From positions 62,001 through 126,000 of the forward strand of contig NZ_BAABHA010000001.1 of assembly GCF_039541855.1 (NCBI RefSeq): DNA of 64,000 bases. Direction: 5' to 3'. The notes beneath the pieces were generated by a model. It ran no database searches. It was not told where the DNA came from and was given only the letters and a program-made list of their open reading frames with translations. This stretch comes from Solirubrum koreensis (GTDB taxonomy: Bacteria > Bacteroidota > Bacteroidia > Cytophagales > Hymenobacteraceae). Of this stretch, positions 44,978 through 54,073 are shown piece after piece (position 1 is the stretch's first letter; each line of letters begins with the position of its first letter). Both the position numbers and the translations under genes were made by a program.

Positions 44978-47413
44978 TTAGTTGGCCGCCTGCACGGGCT
45001 GCGGGGTCTTCACATATTTATCGAGCCAGGTATTCATTTCCCAGAGCATGTGCATGATGTTCTCACGGGCCGCGTAACCGTGCGACTCGGCCGGCAGCAC
45101 CACGTACCGTACCGTGGCGCCGTGGCCCTTGAGGGCGTTGTAGAAACGCTCCGTTTGAATGGGGAATGTACCGGAGTTGTTGTCCAATTCGCCGTGAATC
45201 AGCAGAATGGGCGTCTTAATCTTGTCGGCGTAGTTGAACGGCGACATGGCGTTGTACACCTCTGGTGCCTCCCAGTACGTGCGCTCTTCACCTTGAAATC
45301 CGAAGGGAGTAAGGGTGCGGTTGTAGGCACCGCTGCGGGCAATACCGGCCTTAAACAGGTTGGAGTGCGCGAGTAGGTTGGCCGTCATGAACGCACCGTA
45401 CGAATGGCCCATTACGGCCACGCGGCTGGGGTCTACCACACCCATCCGCTTGCCTTCGTCAATAGCGGCTTTGGCGCTGCTTACCAGTTGCTCGGTGTAG
45501 GTGTCGTTGGGCTGCTTGTCGCCTTCGCCCACAATCGGAATGCTGGCGCCCTGCAGTACGGCGTAGCCCTGCGTTACCCAGAACACCGGCGAACCGTAGC
45601 CCACGCGCGTAAACGTGAACGGCGAACCGGAAACCTGGCCGGCGTTGCTCTTGTCTTTAAATTCGACCGGGTAAGCCTCCATAAGCGTCGGCAGCGGACC
45701 GTCGCCGGCTTTGTAAGTGGGCGGCAGGTACAGGTTGGCCGTTAGCTCCACGCCGTCGGCGCGCTTGTAGCGGATTACCTGCTTTTTCAACACGCCCGTG
45801 GCGCCGTAAGGGTTCGGAAACTTGGTGAGGGCCGTTAGCTTGCCCGAGCGGGCATCGCGCAGGTAGTAGTTCGGGTTCTGATCCACCGATTCCCGGCGCG
45901 TAAGCATGCGGCGCTTATCGAAATCGAGAATGGCCAGCGGTACTTCATAAAAGGGGGCTTCCGAACGCCACCAGCGGGTGCTGGCTTTGGTTTTTACGTC
46001 CAGCTCGTCCACAAACGGCCGGTCGCCTTCGGGCGAGGCACCGGCGCCTACCAAGTAAATCAGTTGGCTTTTGGCGTCGGTAGCCAGCACGTAATGCCCC
46101 TGAGGGTTACGCTTGGTATAGGGCGTGCCGGGGTTGCGGTATTTGTCCTGCGAAGAGCGGTCGAAGAGCACCGCCAACGACGGCAGCGCGCCGGGGCTCA
46201 CGGTGTAGGTTACTTCTTTGCGGTCGGCCCACCGGTAGGCATCGATAAGGGCAATGTTGTTATTGCCCCAGGTAATGTCGTTGAAGCGCAGCGGCAAAGC
46301 GGCCAGCTCCTCGGCTTTGCCCGTAAAGGGAGCCGGCAGCGTGAATACCTTGTCACGAATGGCCGCTTCGGTTTTTGGGTCGCCGCCGTCCTGGGCTTCG
46401 GCCCAGTACAGCGTGGCGGGAACATCGGCGCGCCAGTCGTGGGCGCGGGGGCCGGTGGGGGCGGCGTCGAAGCTGGTGGGCACGTTATCGGCCAGCGGCA
46501 GATCAGCTACGTTCTTTACCAGGTCGCCGGTAGTTACGTCTACCACGTCTACTTTCACCGGAAAGCTGCTTACCGGCAAGGTGTAGGAGTAGGGGCGGTG
46601 ACGGGTTTTTACCAGTACGTACTTGCCGTTAGGCGAAGGTTTGGCCGATTGAATAATGCCGGGCTGCCCCAGCGGCTGCAGCTTGCCGGCCAAGGTGATT
46701 TTTACCAGCTGCGAAGTAGCGTAGTATTCGAACAGCCGCTCGTCGGCGGGGTTTTTCAGCAAATCCTGGTAGGTACGGGCGCCGGCTTTGCGGCCCGCGT
46801 TTTCCTGAATGGCAGGTCCTACCGGAACAGCGGTGGCGCTGGGGGCGGCGCCACGGCCGGCCACCAGCCCGCGGGCAATAATGGTTTCGTTGTCGGGCAA
46901 CCATTCGTAGGGTTTGCCGAAAGTGCCGTTCAGGGTAACGCCGGCCAGGCGTTTGGCCTGTACCGTGTTTACGTCAATCACCCACAGCTCAATTTTGCCT
47001 TCGGCAGCGCCGGTGGTAAGCGTGAGGGCAACTTTGGAGTTATCCGGCGACCAGCTTACGTCGCTGATGCGGGCTTTTTGGGGCATACCAAGCACAGCCA
47101 GATCCTTGCCGTCTTCTACCCGGCGCAGCATCATGCCCGTGGCGAAGCTCACCCGGCTGGGGCCGTTGGTGCGCGGGTTCAGGCGCATACCGGCCAGGCG
47201 CAACTCGGGCTGCGAGAGGTCGGCAATGCTGGGCATGTCCTGCATAATGAGTAGCACCATCCACTTCCCGTCCGATGACAGGCTTACCCGGGGTGTCTGA
47301 GGGGCCTCTACCAAGTCCGCAATGGCTTTGGGCGGGGTTTGGTAAGGAAGTTCCTGCGCCTGCGCGGCCCAGCCACCGAGCCACAGCAAACCAAGGAGTA
47401 TGTGTTTTTTCAT
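44978..47413 (-). CDS. Secreted S9-family serine peptidase (glutamyl-endopeptidase-like)
   Basis: An 811-residue protein. The start at 47413 begins a signal peptide (MKKHILLGLLWLGGW, ending AAQAQ); 24 further upstream codons are rejected. An N-terminal beta-propeller (about 30-530) precedes an alpha/beta-hydrolase domain. The triad is visible: Ser671 in GHSYGAF, Asp744 in HGELDNN and His778 in ESHGYAARE. The sequence around the Asp and His, with GTFPIQTERFYNALKG between them, matches the S9D/glutamyl-endopeptidase branch better than dipeptidyl-peptidase IV. It probably degrades peptides in the periplasm. Its 3' side holds only a weak long-loop hairpin (44899-44939). Confidence 0.9.
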   Translation of the reverse strand: MKKHILLGLLWLGGWAAQAQELPYQTPPKAIADLVEAPQTPRVSLSSDGKWMVLLIMQDMPSIADLSQPELRLAGMRLNPRTNGPSRVSFATGMMLRRVEDGKDLAVLGMPQKARISDVSWSPDNSKVALTLTTGAAEGKIELWVIDVNTVQAKRLAGVTLNGTFGKPYEWLPDNETIIARGLVAGRGAAPSATAVPVGPAIQENAGRKAGARTYQDLLKNPADERLFEYYATSQLVKITLAGKLQPLGQPGIIQSAKPSPNGKYVLVKTRHRPYSYTLPVSSFPVKVDVVDVTTGDLVKNVADLPLADNVPTSFDAAPTGPRAHDWRADVPATLYWAEAQDGGDPKTEAAIRDKVFTLPAPFTGKAEELAALPLRFNDITWGNNNIALIDAYRWADRKEVTYTVSPGALPSLAVLFDRSSQDKYRNPGTPYTKRNPQGHYVLATDAKSQLIYLVGAGASPEGDRPFVDELDVKTKASTRWWRSEAPFYEVPLAILDFDKRRMLTRRESVDQNPNYYLRDARSGKLTALTKFPNPYGATGVLKKQVIRYKRADGVELTANLYLPPTYKAGDGPLPTLMEAYPVEFKDKSNAGQVSGSPFTFTRVGYGSPVFWVTQGYAVLQGASIPIVGEGDKQPNDTYTEQLVSSAKAAIDEGKRMGVVDPSRVAVMGHSYGAFMTANLLAHSNLFKAGIARSGAYNRTLTPFGFQGEERTYWEAPEVYNAMSPFNYADKIKTPILLIHGELDNNSGTFPIQTERFYNALKGHGATVRYVVLPAESHGYAARENIMHMLWEMNTWLDKYVKTPQPVQAAN

Positions 47414-47604
47414 GTAAAAGGAGGGAATCGTCCCAAGCAACACTGATTCAAGCACTAAGATACAACAAGCGGTTTGCGCTGCCACTGCGGCAGCCCGGCT
47501 TTATCCTATTTTAAAGTCAATTTTAAGCTGCGTATGTAGTTGGTTGGCAGGCCGCCGCGCGTTAAAAGAGCCGGCCCGCGGCGTGTTTCAGCAACTTTGC
47601 AGGC

Positions 47605-48183
47605 CTACAACTCCGTTGGCGGGAGAGGCTGATCGAACCGGACCGAAGCGAAAAATTTATTTCTGCCAGCGGCCACTCCGGCCTGCTCCGGCAAGCGGTA
47701 CACGCACGCAAACAGGTACAGCGCATGTACACGCCACACCCACACCGTTTCGATGCGCGTGGGTTGTTGGTGGTCGTAATCGAAGCCCTCGTACACCACC
47801 GCCCGGGCCGGACTGTTTACAAACACCACGTTGGCTTGCTCCAGCAGCCGGCCGTGAAATACGCGACGACCGTACTGCCGGCTTTGCTTGTCGAAAAACC
47901 GGCTCAGGGCCTTGGGGGTAATGCGGCTTTGCGGGCGGTAACCCGGAAAATAGCGCCGGTCGAGACTCATCACCATAAAATCTGCGTCGGCGGTGGTGGT
48001 TTCGAGGATTTTTAGGCCGGGCGGCTGATGAGGAAGTGTAACGGGCTTGGCTTCGTAGGGTAAATCCACGCGGGCCTCGTCGTGCAGCGGGGTGGTTACC
48101 CATTCCTGCACGGCCCATTGGGCATGGCACTGCAGCGCGCCGCTGCACGCAATTACCAGCATCATCCAGCGCAGGCGGGGCAT
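47605..48183 (-). CDS. Secreted protein of unknown function
   Basis: A 192-residue protein with a signal peptide (1-21, ending LQCHAQ) and a compact alpha/beta pattern, including KILETTTADADFMVMSLDRRYF, an alpha-helical middle (TPKALSRFFDKQSRQYG), and VWRVHALYLFACVYRLPEQAG. The C-terminal segment GRNKFFASVRF is like the end of small secreted stress-type domains, but I do not recognise a family. It stands alone between the S9 peptidase and the second OmpA gene. Confidence 0.65.
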   Translation of the reverse strand: MPRLRWMMLVIACSGALQCHAQWAVQEWVTTPLHDEARVDLPYEAKPVTLPHQPPGLKILETTTADADFMVMSLDRRYFPGYRPQSRITPKALSRFFDKQSRQYGRRVFHGRLLEQANVVFVNSPARAVVYEGFDYDHQQPTRIETVWVWRVHALYLFACVYRLPEQAGVAAGRNKFFASVRFDQPLPPTEL

Positions 48184-48281
48184 AACCGAGGTAAAGAAGT
48201 ATTAGGGAGGGTCCAACAAGATACACAGATAGTCGCTAGCAGTAGCACGTAACGCTGCCTTGTTTTAACGGCGCAATGGGC

Positions 48282-48319
48282 AAAAAACAAGCGGCTCGCC
48301 GGGGTGGCGGGCCGCTTGT
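48282..48319 (-). terminator. Intrinsic terminator of the second OmpA gene
   Basis: ACAAGCGGCTCGCC / GGCGGGCCGCTTGT (14-bp stem, one wobble, loop GGGGT), followed on the minus strand by a run of six T. It lies 28 bases past the stop at 48347. Confidence 0.88.
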
Positions 48320-48346
48320 ACAAGGGGCTGTAGGACTATTGGGAGC

Positions 48347-49945
48347 CTACTTTCGGCGGGGCGCGGCCTTACGGGCCGGCGCTTTCTTGGCCGGTGCCTT
48401 TTTGGGCGCCGGGGTAGCCTTTCTCAGGGTTTCCGGATCGGGCATGGCTGGCTCAGGACCGTACTTCACTTCGGCCGCGTTCGGGTCGCCGGTGAGGTAG
48501 AGGTCGAAGTCGACGCGGCGGTTCTGGGCGCGGCCGGCCTCGGTGTCGTTCGTGGCAATGGGCTTCAGCTCGCCGTAGCCACGGGCCTCAATGCGGGCGG
48601 CCGGAATGCCTTTGCTCAGCATGAAGGCGCGGGCCGAAGCAGCGCGGTCGTGCGAGAGTTGCAGGTTGTACGGGTCGGAACCCTTGTTGTCGGTGTGGCC
48701 GGCAATGCTCAGGGTGTAGTCCGGGTACTCGTTCATGATCTGCACCAGGCTTTCCAGGGTCGGGTACGAAATCGGCTTCAGTACCGCACGGTCGAACTCA
48801 AACTGGATGTACTTGGTAGCTTCCTGCAGGCGCTTCTTGGCCTCGGCCTTAATCTCGGGGCAGCCGCGGTTCGAAGCCGGACCGGGGGTGTTCGGGCAGC
48901 GGTCCTGGTAGTCGGGCACACCGTCACCGTCGGTATCTACGGGGCAGCCAGTAGCGTCTACTTTCACGCCGGCCGGGGTGTCGGGGCACTTGTCATCCTG
49001 GTCGCGCACGCCGTCGTTATCGGCGTCGGGGCAGCCTTGCAGCTCGCGCTTGCCGGGGGTATCGGGGCACTGGTCTTCGGAGTCGCGCACGCCGTCGTTG
49101 TCACGGTCGGGGCAGCCTTCGAGTTCGGGCTTACCGGCTTCGGTGGGGCATTTGTCCTGGTAATCGGGTACGCCGTCCTTGTCGCCGTCGAGCGGGCAAC
49201 CGTTGGCATCTACGGCTACCCCGGCTGGGGTACCGGGGCACTTGTCTCGCTTGTCAGATACGCCGTCTTTGTCTTCGTCCTTGGCTTGGCCCAGGGCAAA
49301 CGTGAGGCCGGCCGAGTGCTGCAGGTACCGGTCGTCCCAGCTGTTTTCGTCGCGGTTGGCTACGTTATCGAAGTTCGCGCCAATGGGCCAGTGCTGGCCG
49401 GTTTGCACAAACAAACCCACGCCGTCGGAGAGGCGAAACTTCAGACCAGCGGCACCGTGCAGATCGAAGTAAGACGTGCTGCGGTCGAAAGTGGAGAAGT
49501 TGCCGTCCTGGTTCAACTCCCCGTCGGCGCTTACCACGGCCAGGCCGGGCGCGAACAGCAGGTAAGGCTGCACGAAGAAGGTTTCCTTGATGGGCAGCTT
49601 CAGCTTGATGCCGAGGTTGGCATTAATCACGTTGGCCGAGAAGTTCGAGCCGAAGTATGGCGCGCCCTGGGGAGCATCGAACTGCATGTCGCCGTAGTTC
49701 AGGTCGATGCCCAAATCCAGGCCCTTGGTGATGTAACGGTACACCGATAAGCCACCGCCCAACTCGAAGTTGTCGCCGGCTTTCCAGTATTGCGAGCCAA
49801 GGTTGCCTTTGTACTGCAAGGTGCTGCCGTACAAGCTAAGGCTGGTTTTGCGGTCGGCCGTCTGCGCGCGGCCATCGTGCGGGGCTGCCAGGAGCAGCGC
49901 CAGTCCCAGCGCCGAGGCCTGGGTCAGGTGAAAAAGTCGTTTCAT
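48347..49945 (-). CDS. OmpA-family protein with TSP3 repeats and basic tail, paralogue 2
   Basis: A 532-residue outer-membrane protein (start 49945, MKRLFHLTQAS; longer frame rejected). Signal peptide (ending DGRAQ), N-terminal barrel (about 28-225), five thrombospondin type 3 calcium-binding repeats (about 230-375, such as DRDNDGVRDSEDQCPDTPGK), OmpA domain (about 385-490, with LSIAGHTDNKGSDPYN and GRAQNRRVDFDLY) and a shorter basic tail (KKAPAKKAPARKAAPRRK). It is clearly paralogous to the gene at 43041. Both should anchor the outer membrane to peptidoglycan. An efficient terminator follows. Confidence 0.94.
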   Translation of the reverse strand: MKRLFHLTQASALGLALLLAAPHDGRAQTADRKTSLSLYGSTLQYKGNLGSQYWKAGDNFELGGGLSVYRYITKGLDLGIDLNYGDMQFDAPQGAPYFGSNFSANVINANLGIKLKLPIKETFFVQPYLLFAPGLAVVSADGELNQDGNFSTFDRSTSYFDLHGAAGLKFRLSDGVGLFVQTGQHWPIGANFDNVANRDENSWDDRYLQHSAGLTFALGQAKDEDKDGVSDKRDKCPGTPAGVAVDANGCPLDGDKDGVPDYQDKCPTEAGKPELEGCPDRDNDGVRDSEDQCPDTPGKRELQGCPDADNDGVRDQDDKCPDTPAGVKVDATGCPVDTDGDGVPDYQDRCPNTPGPASNRGCPEIKAEAKKRLQEATKYIQFEFDRAVLKPISYPTLESLVQIMNEYPDYTLSIAGHTDNKGSDPYNLQLSHDRAASARAFMLSKGIPAARIEARGYGELKPIATNDTEAGRAQNRRVDFDLYLTGDPNAAEVKYGPEPAMPDPETLRKATPAPKKAPAKKAPARKAAPRRK

Positions 49946-50065
49946 GGGCAACAAGGGTTGAGGGAACTGAAGCCAGTTCTGTATTGGAATAGGCCTATAT
50001 ACCCTTGCCCGCCAGAAAGGTTGTTGTCTAGGTGCTAAGACGCATAAAGTCAAATCCAAACGTTG

Positions 50066-50097
50066 TGCAAAACGCCCGAAAGTTCACGTTTTCGGGC
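50066..50097 (-). terminator. Intrinsic terminator of the NAPE-PLD-like gene
   Basis: GCCCGAAA / TTTCGGGC (8-bp stem, loop of about 8) with GTTTTG following on the minus strand, 12 bases past the stop at 50109. Confidence 0.7.
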
Positions 50098-50108
50098 TCA
50101 CGCGGGTT

Positions 50109-51173
50109 TTAGCGAGGAAGCTCCCAGCCAATACCTTCTTTCAGTACCAAAAAGGCGCTGTCGGGTACCTGCTGCTCGCGAAGGGCATGGTGCAAATCAA
50201 TGGCCGGTTCCAGCAGCCCGTCGTCAGCCATTTGAAACGTGCCAAAGTGCGTGGCCACGCCGCGCTTAGCGCCCAGGTCACGAAAGGCCTTTACTGCCTC
50301 GGCGGGGCTGATGTGAATGGGCTGCATAAACCACTGCGGCCGGTACGCTCCAATGGGCAAAATGGCCAAGTCAATAGGTCCCTGGCGCCGACCAATTTCC
50401 TGGAAAAAAGCACCGTAACCCGTGTCTCCGGCATAATACACGTTGCCGGCCGAGGTGCGCAGCACGTAGCCCGCCCACAGCGTGGCATCCCGGTCGCGGA
50501 GGCCCCGGCCACTAAAATGCTGCGCGGGCACACTTACCACTTGCGCGCGTTTGCTGAGGAGTTGCTGCTGCCACCAATCCAGGTCGGTGGCGTTCGGAAT
50601 GCCTTCTTTGTCGAGAAATGCTTTTACGCCCAAGCCGGCAAATACCTGCGGCTTGTCCCGGGCCGCGAGGCGGCGCAAAGTGGGCACATCGAGGTGGTCG
50701 TAGTGGTTGTGGCTGATCAGCACCGCGTCGATGGGGGGCAAATCGTCGAAGCGCAGGCCGGGTGGGCGCAGGCGTTTGGGGCCAATCCACTGGAAAGGGC
50801 TGCACCGCTCGCTCCAAATTGGATCGGTGAGAATGTTCAGGCTGTCGAACTGCAGCAAAAACGTGCCGTGGTTTACAAACGTCACGCGCAGTTGCCCGGC
50901 GCCCACGCGGGTTGGCGGCTTGGGACCGTATGGCGCATCGGGCTGCGCGGGAAACTCGCCTTTGTCGCGGTTCAGCATCCAGCGCAGCAAGGGGCGCATG
51001 CCTTCCTGGGCCTGCACACCGCCCTGGTTTACGAATTGTTCGCCGTTGAAATGCGCCGACTTCGGGCCCGAGTAACGCGGCGCCGATAACGAGCAGCCCA
51101 CCACAAACTCCGCGGCTGCCAGCGTTGCTACCGAGCCCAGCAACCAAATCAGGAATCGTCGACGTTTGGGCAT
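50109..51173 (-). CDS. NAPE-PLD-like MBL-fold phospholipase
   Basis: A 354-residue protein. The start at 51173 gives an N-terminal membrane or Tat-like signal (MPKRRRFLIWLLGS) ending near a Cys at 27 (VVGC), so it may be a lipoprotein. The MBL fold has the full motif set of N-acylphosphatidylethanolamine phospholipase D: HNHYDH (155-160), LDWW (198-201), PAQHFSGR (His219), GDTGY (Asp250), PIGAYRPQWFM (273-283) and THFGTF (His309). Family members release N-acylethanolamines from membrane lipids; in bacteria the substrate is unproven. It is a single gene ended by its own terminator. Confidence 0.9.
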   Translation of the reverse strand: MPKRRRFLIWLLGSVATLAAAEFVVGCSLSAPRYSGPKSAHFNGEQFVNQGGVQAQEGMRPLLRWMLNRDKGEFPAQPDAPYGPKPPTRVGAGQLRVTFVNHGTFLLQFDSLNILTDPIWSERCSPFQWIGPKRLRPPGLRFDDLPPIDAVLISHNHYDHLDVPTLRRLAARDKPQVFAGLGVKAFLDKEGIPNATDLDWWQQQLLSKRAQVVSVPAQHFSGRGLRDRDATLWAGYVLRTSAGNVYYAGDTGYGAFFQEIGRRQGPIDLAILPIGAYRPQWFMQPIHISPAEAVKAFRDLGAKRGVATHFGTFQMADDGLLEPAIDLHHALREQQVPDSAFLVLKEGIGWELPR

Positions 51174-51286
51174 AAACCTGGCAGTTTTGGTGGCAGAAAA
51201 GGTGCGGAGTAAGCCGTGTGCATCTGCTTGCAGATGCGGGGCTTGCACTAATAGTACCTGCTTTTCAGCGGAAAGTTAAGTGCAGC

Positions 51287-51320
51287 AAAAAGCCCCGCCG
51301 GAATTACGGCGGGGCTTTTT
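51287..51320 (-). terminator. Intrinsic terminator of the pirin-nitroreductase-osmC operon
   Basis: AAAAAGCCCCGCCG / CGGCGGGGCTTTTT with loop GAATTA, 27 bases past the osmC-like stop at 51348, with T and A tracts on both sides. Confidence 0.88.
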
Positions 51321-51347
51321 GGTCAGGGAAGCAATTGGACTCAGTCG

Positions 51348-51743
51348 TTACGCCAGCTCCGTGTCGATGGCAATGGAGGCCCCCAAAGACTTGTGAATGG
51401 GGCAGAGCTCAGCAATTTTCAGCAGGCGCTGGCGCTGCTCCTCGGTTAGCTCGCCGCCGAAATGCAGCGTGCGCGTAAGCCGCGTAACCACGTGCTGCGG
51501 GGTTTCTTCGTAGCGCACCACCGCTTCCACGCTGTGCAGCGGCCACTGCTTGCGGTCGGCGTACATGCGCAGGGTTATGCAGGTGCACGCACTCAAAGAA
51601 GCAGCGAGCAACTCGCCGGGCGTGGGCCCCAGGTTCTGGCCGCCGTCGGCCAGCGGCTCGTCGGCCACAAGGTGGTGGCCGCTCTCCGAGGTTAACTCTG
51701 TGCGGTAACCGCTGGGGCCGATGCGGCCGCTGAAACCGGGCAT
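51348..51743 (-). CDS. OsmC-family peroxidase-like protein
   Basis: A 131-residue OsmC/Ohr-superfamily protein with the two reactive-Cys regions: SACTCITLRMYADRK (Cys53 and Cys55; one is expected to be the peroxidatic residue) and LCPIHKSL (Cys114). The GP(T/S)PGELLAASLSAC block is the family's helix signature. It is shorter and closer to YhfA-type OsmC than to Ohr. It ends the four-gene operon, starting 4 bases after the second pirin stop, and likely detoxifies peroxides or acts as a thiol redox protein. Confidence 0.9.
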   Translation of the reverse strand: MPGFSGRIGPSGYRTELTSESGHHLVADEPLADGGQNLGPTPGELLAASLSACTCITLRMYADRKQWPLHSVEAVVRYEETPQHVVTRLTRTLHFGGELTEEQRQRLLKIAELCPIHKSLGASIAIDTELA

Positions 51744-51747
51744 ATGC

Positions 51748-52458
51748 TTAGTGGTTTATGGGCGCTTCGATAACAATAAACCGGCTTTCGGCGCGGCATT
51801 CGATGGTTACCGCGTCGGTTTCCCACAGGCCGATGCTGTCCCGCCGCTCAATGGTTTCGCCGTTTACCGTGAGGGCGCCGTCCATCAGAAACACAAACAC
51901 CGCCTTGTTGGTCGGGTTCAGCGCGTACGTTAGTTGCTGGCCGGCTTCGAAGTAGCCCAGGGAAAGTTTCGCGTTCTGGTTGATCCAGCAATGTGCCTGG
52001 CCTTCCTCGTTGCTGACCACGGTGGTAAGCTGGTTGCGGCGCTTTTCCTCCGGAAACGAGCGGCGCTGGTAGCGCGGCGTTACGTTCTGCAGCTTCGGCT
52101 CGATCCAGATTTGCAGGAAGTTCACCTCGTCGTCGCCCACGTTGTGCTCTTCGTGGCGCAGACCGGTGCCGGCACTCATAATCTGCACCCAATCCTTCTC
52201 CACCACTTCTTTGTAGCCGAGCGAGTCGATGTGGTTCATTTTGCCGGCCAGCATCACGGAAATGATTTCCATGTTGGCGTGCGGGTGAATGCCGAAACCG
52301 CCGCCCGCTTGCACAAAGTCGTCGTTAAACACGCGCAGCAGCCCGAAGCCGTTGCGCTCGGGGTTGGCGTAGCTGCTAAAGCTGAACGTGAAGTTGCTTT
52401 TCAGCCAGCCAATGTCCTTTAGGCCACGCTCGGCAGCCCGAATGATGCGGTGTTTCAT
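51748..52458 (-). CDS. Pirin-family cupin protein, copy 2 of the operon
   Basis: A 236-residue bicupin of the pirin family. Marks are the N-terminal FSFSSYANPERNGFGLLRVFNDD, metal-binding GFGIHPHANMEIISVMLAG (about 56-74) and MSAGTGLRHEEHN, followed by the second cupin domain (NQNAKLSLGYFEAGQ). Bacterial pirins have reported quercetinase or redox-responsive regulatory roles; the activity here is not predictable. It lies 20 bases after the nitroreductase stop in the divergent stress operon and is paralogous to the gene at 53115. Confidence 0.92.
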   Translation of the reverse strand: MKHRIIRAAERGLKDIGWLKSNFTFSFSSYANPERNGFGLLRVFNDDFVQAGGGFGIHPHANMEIISVMLAGKMNHIDSLGYKEVVEKDWVQIMSAGTGLRHEEHNVGDDEVNFLQIWIEPKLQNVTPRYQRRSFPEEKRRNQLTTVVSNEEGQAHCWINQNAKLSLGYFEAGQQLTYALNPTNKAVFVFLMDGALTVNGETIERRDSIGLWETDAVTIECRAESRFIVIEAPINH

Positions 52459-52478
52459 AACGATAGGGTGCTAGGTGC

Positions 52479-53057
52479 TTACTCGGGCAATTGTTGGTTA
52501 AAGGCGAAGTCGGCCAGCGGCTTGCGGCTGCGGGCGGCGGTTTCGCGCGAGCGGAATGGCTCGTCGAGCTGCTCGGCCTGGCCTACGTAGCCCAGGGCCA
52601 GAAATGCAACCGGCTCAAGGGTAGGGGGCAGGTTGAACACCTCTTGGGTTTTGGCGAAATCGAAGCCGCCCATTACGTGGCCGTGCAAATCCAGAGCCGT
52701 GGCCTCCAGAAACAGGGTGGCGTTGGCGGCGCCTACGTCGTGCATGGCCGTGCGGTTCAGCTGGCCGTTGTCGTAGTGGGTTTTCACCAGCGAAATCATG
52801 AGCACCGGCGCGTGTTTGGCCCAGGCTTGGTTGGCCGGCACCAGGCAGTCCAAAATGCGGTTAAACGCTTCCGTGTCGGCTTTATGGGCGTAGATGTAGC
52901 GCCAGGGTTGCTCGTTCATGGCGCTAAACGCCCACGATGCCGCTTCCAATACTTGTTCCAGGGTTTCCTGCGAAACGGGTTTGTCGGCGAAGGCGCGCGG
53001 GCTCCAGCGGTTACGAATGAGCTCGTGAACGGGGTAAGTTACGGTGGCTGGTTTCAT
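52479..53057 (-). CDS. Nitroreductase-family FMN oxidoreductase
   Basis: A 192-residue nitroreductase-like flavoprotein with the FMN-binding start RNRWSPRAFADKPVS (12-26), AASWAFSAMNEQPWRYIY, and NATLFLEATALDLHGHVMGGF, ending with the ALGYVGQAEQLDEPFRSRE substrate-binding segment. Members reduce nitroaromatics or quinones with NAD(P)H. Genomic position between two pirins, under the OhrR-flanked promoter, fits detoxification of electrophiles. It is the second gene of the operon, 57 bases after the first pirin. Confidence 0.92.
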   Translation of the reverse strand: MKPATVTYPVHELIRNRWSPRAFADKPVSQETLEQVLEAASWAFSAMNEQPWRYIYAHKADTEAFNRILDCLVPANQAWAKHAPVLMISLVKTHYDNGQLNRTAMHDVGAANATLFLEATALDLHGHVMGGFDFAKTQEVFNLPPTLEPVAFLALGYVGQAEQLDEPFRSRETAARSRKPLADFAFNQQLPE

Positions 53058-53114
53058 GGGTAATATGCAAACGGGCCCTAGCGGAGCAGGCCCGGTGTTT
53101 GGTAAGAAAAAGGC

Positions 53115-53831
53115 TTATACGGCCATGGGAACTTCCATCAGCAACAGTTCGGCGTTGCTGTCGGCTTTGATATCGAAGCGGTCGGTTTCCCAAATACCGA
53201 AACCGTCGCGGCGGTGCAGGGTTTGGCCGTTAATGGTTACGTCGCCTTCCAGCACAAACGCATACACGCCGTTGCCGGGCTTTTTTACTTGGTATTCGGT
53301 GCTATGGCCGGCGTCGAAATTGCCAAGGTGGAACCACGCATCCTGGTGAATCCACACGCCCGCGTCATCGGGGTTGGGCGAGAGTACCTGCTGTAACTGG
53401 TTGTGACGGTCTTCCGCGCGGAACGTTTGCTGGTCGTAGCGCGGCTGTACGCCCCGTTTGTTGGGGAACAGCCAAATCTGCAGGAACTTCACTTCCTGGT
53501 CGCGGTTGTGATTTTTCTCGCTGTGCGCCACGCCCGTGCCCGCGCTCATTACCTGTACATCGCCGCGCCGGATAACACCCAGGTTGCCCATCGAATCCTT
53601 GTGCTCCAGGTCGCCCGACAGCGGAATGCTGATGATTTCCATGTTGTCGTGCGGGTGGGTACCGAAGCCCATGCCGCCGGCTACGGTGTCGTCGTTTAGC
53701 ACGCGCAGCACCCCAAAATGCATGCGCTCGGGGTTGTGGTAGCCAGCAAAGCTGAAGGTATGGTGGGAATTCAACCAACCGTGGTTGGCGTGGCCGCGGG
53801 TAGCAGCGCGGTGCAAAATGGTTTGGGCCAT
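53115..53831 (-). CDS. Pirin-family cupin protein, first gene of the stress operon
   Basis: A 238-residue bicupin. The start at 53831 (MAQTILHRAATRG) is chosen because the longer frame (53948) runs across the promoter. Family marks are HTFSFAGYHNPERMHFGVLR, the metal site GFGTHPHDNMEIISIPLSG (about 58-76) and MSAGTGVAHSEKNHN, then the second cupin with QDAWFHLGNFDAGH. It is similar to the second pirin at 51748. A perfect -7 element (53915-53922, minus strand) precedes it by about 85 bases, giving a leader of roughly 75 bases. Confidence 0.92.
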   Translation of the reverse strand: MAQTILHRAATRGHANHGWLNSHHTFSFAGYHNPERMHFGVLRVLNDDTVAGGMGFGTHPHDNMEIISIPLSGDLEHKDSMGNLGVIRRGDVQVMSAGTGVAHSEKNHNRDQEVKFLQIWLFPNKRGVQPRYDQQTFRAEDRHNQLQQVLSPNPDDAGVWIHQDAWFHLGNFDAGHSTEYQVKKPGNGVYAFVLEGDVTINGQTLHRRDGFGIWETDRFDIKADSNAELLLMEVPMAV

Positions 53832-53914
53832 GATGGGGTAAGAGCGAAGTGTAACTGTTAGCAGCCGTTGGCTTATCAGTGAATCTGATAAAGCCGGAAG
53901 TCTAGCTAATGATG

Positions 53915-53948
53915 CAAATATATGTACATACATCAAATGTATATACAT
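53915..53948 (-). promoter_or_regulatory. Promoter -7 element overlapped by ATGTA/TACAT half-sites
   Basis: CAAATATA on + (TATATTTG on -, 53915-53922) is an exact TAnnTTTG -7 element for the pirin operon. It overlaps or abuts repeated palindromic half-sites: TATGTACATA (53921-53930), ATACAT-caa-ATGTAT (53928-53942) and ATGTATATACAT (53937-53948). This is the expected position for repressor binding. OhrR encoded next door is the natural candidate (inference). Confidence 0.6.
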
Positions 53949-54057
53949 AGTTCAAGAGAATATTTGCCAGTCTGAAATGATCCACTTCAGAAGGCTTTTG
54001 TCTGCTGGCCAGAGTACCGATTAGGGTTATTCGATTTGATTGTGCGCAATTAAATTT

Positions 54058-54073
54058 CAAACAATTTAGTTTG
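54058..54073. promoter_or_regulatory. CAAAC-N6-GTTTG inverted repeat upstream of ohrR
   Basis: CAAAC (54058-54062) and GTTTG (54069-54073) frame AATTTA in an AT-rich stretch ending 19 bases before the ohrR start. TAGTTTG at 54067-54073 is one base short of a -7 element. Candidate operator or promoter. Confidence 0.4.
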
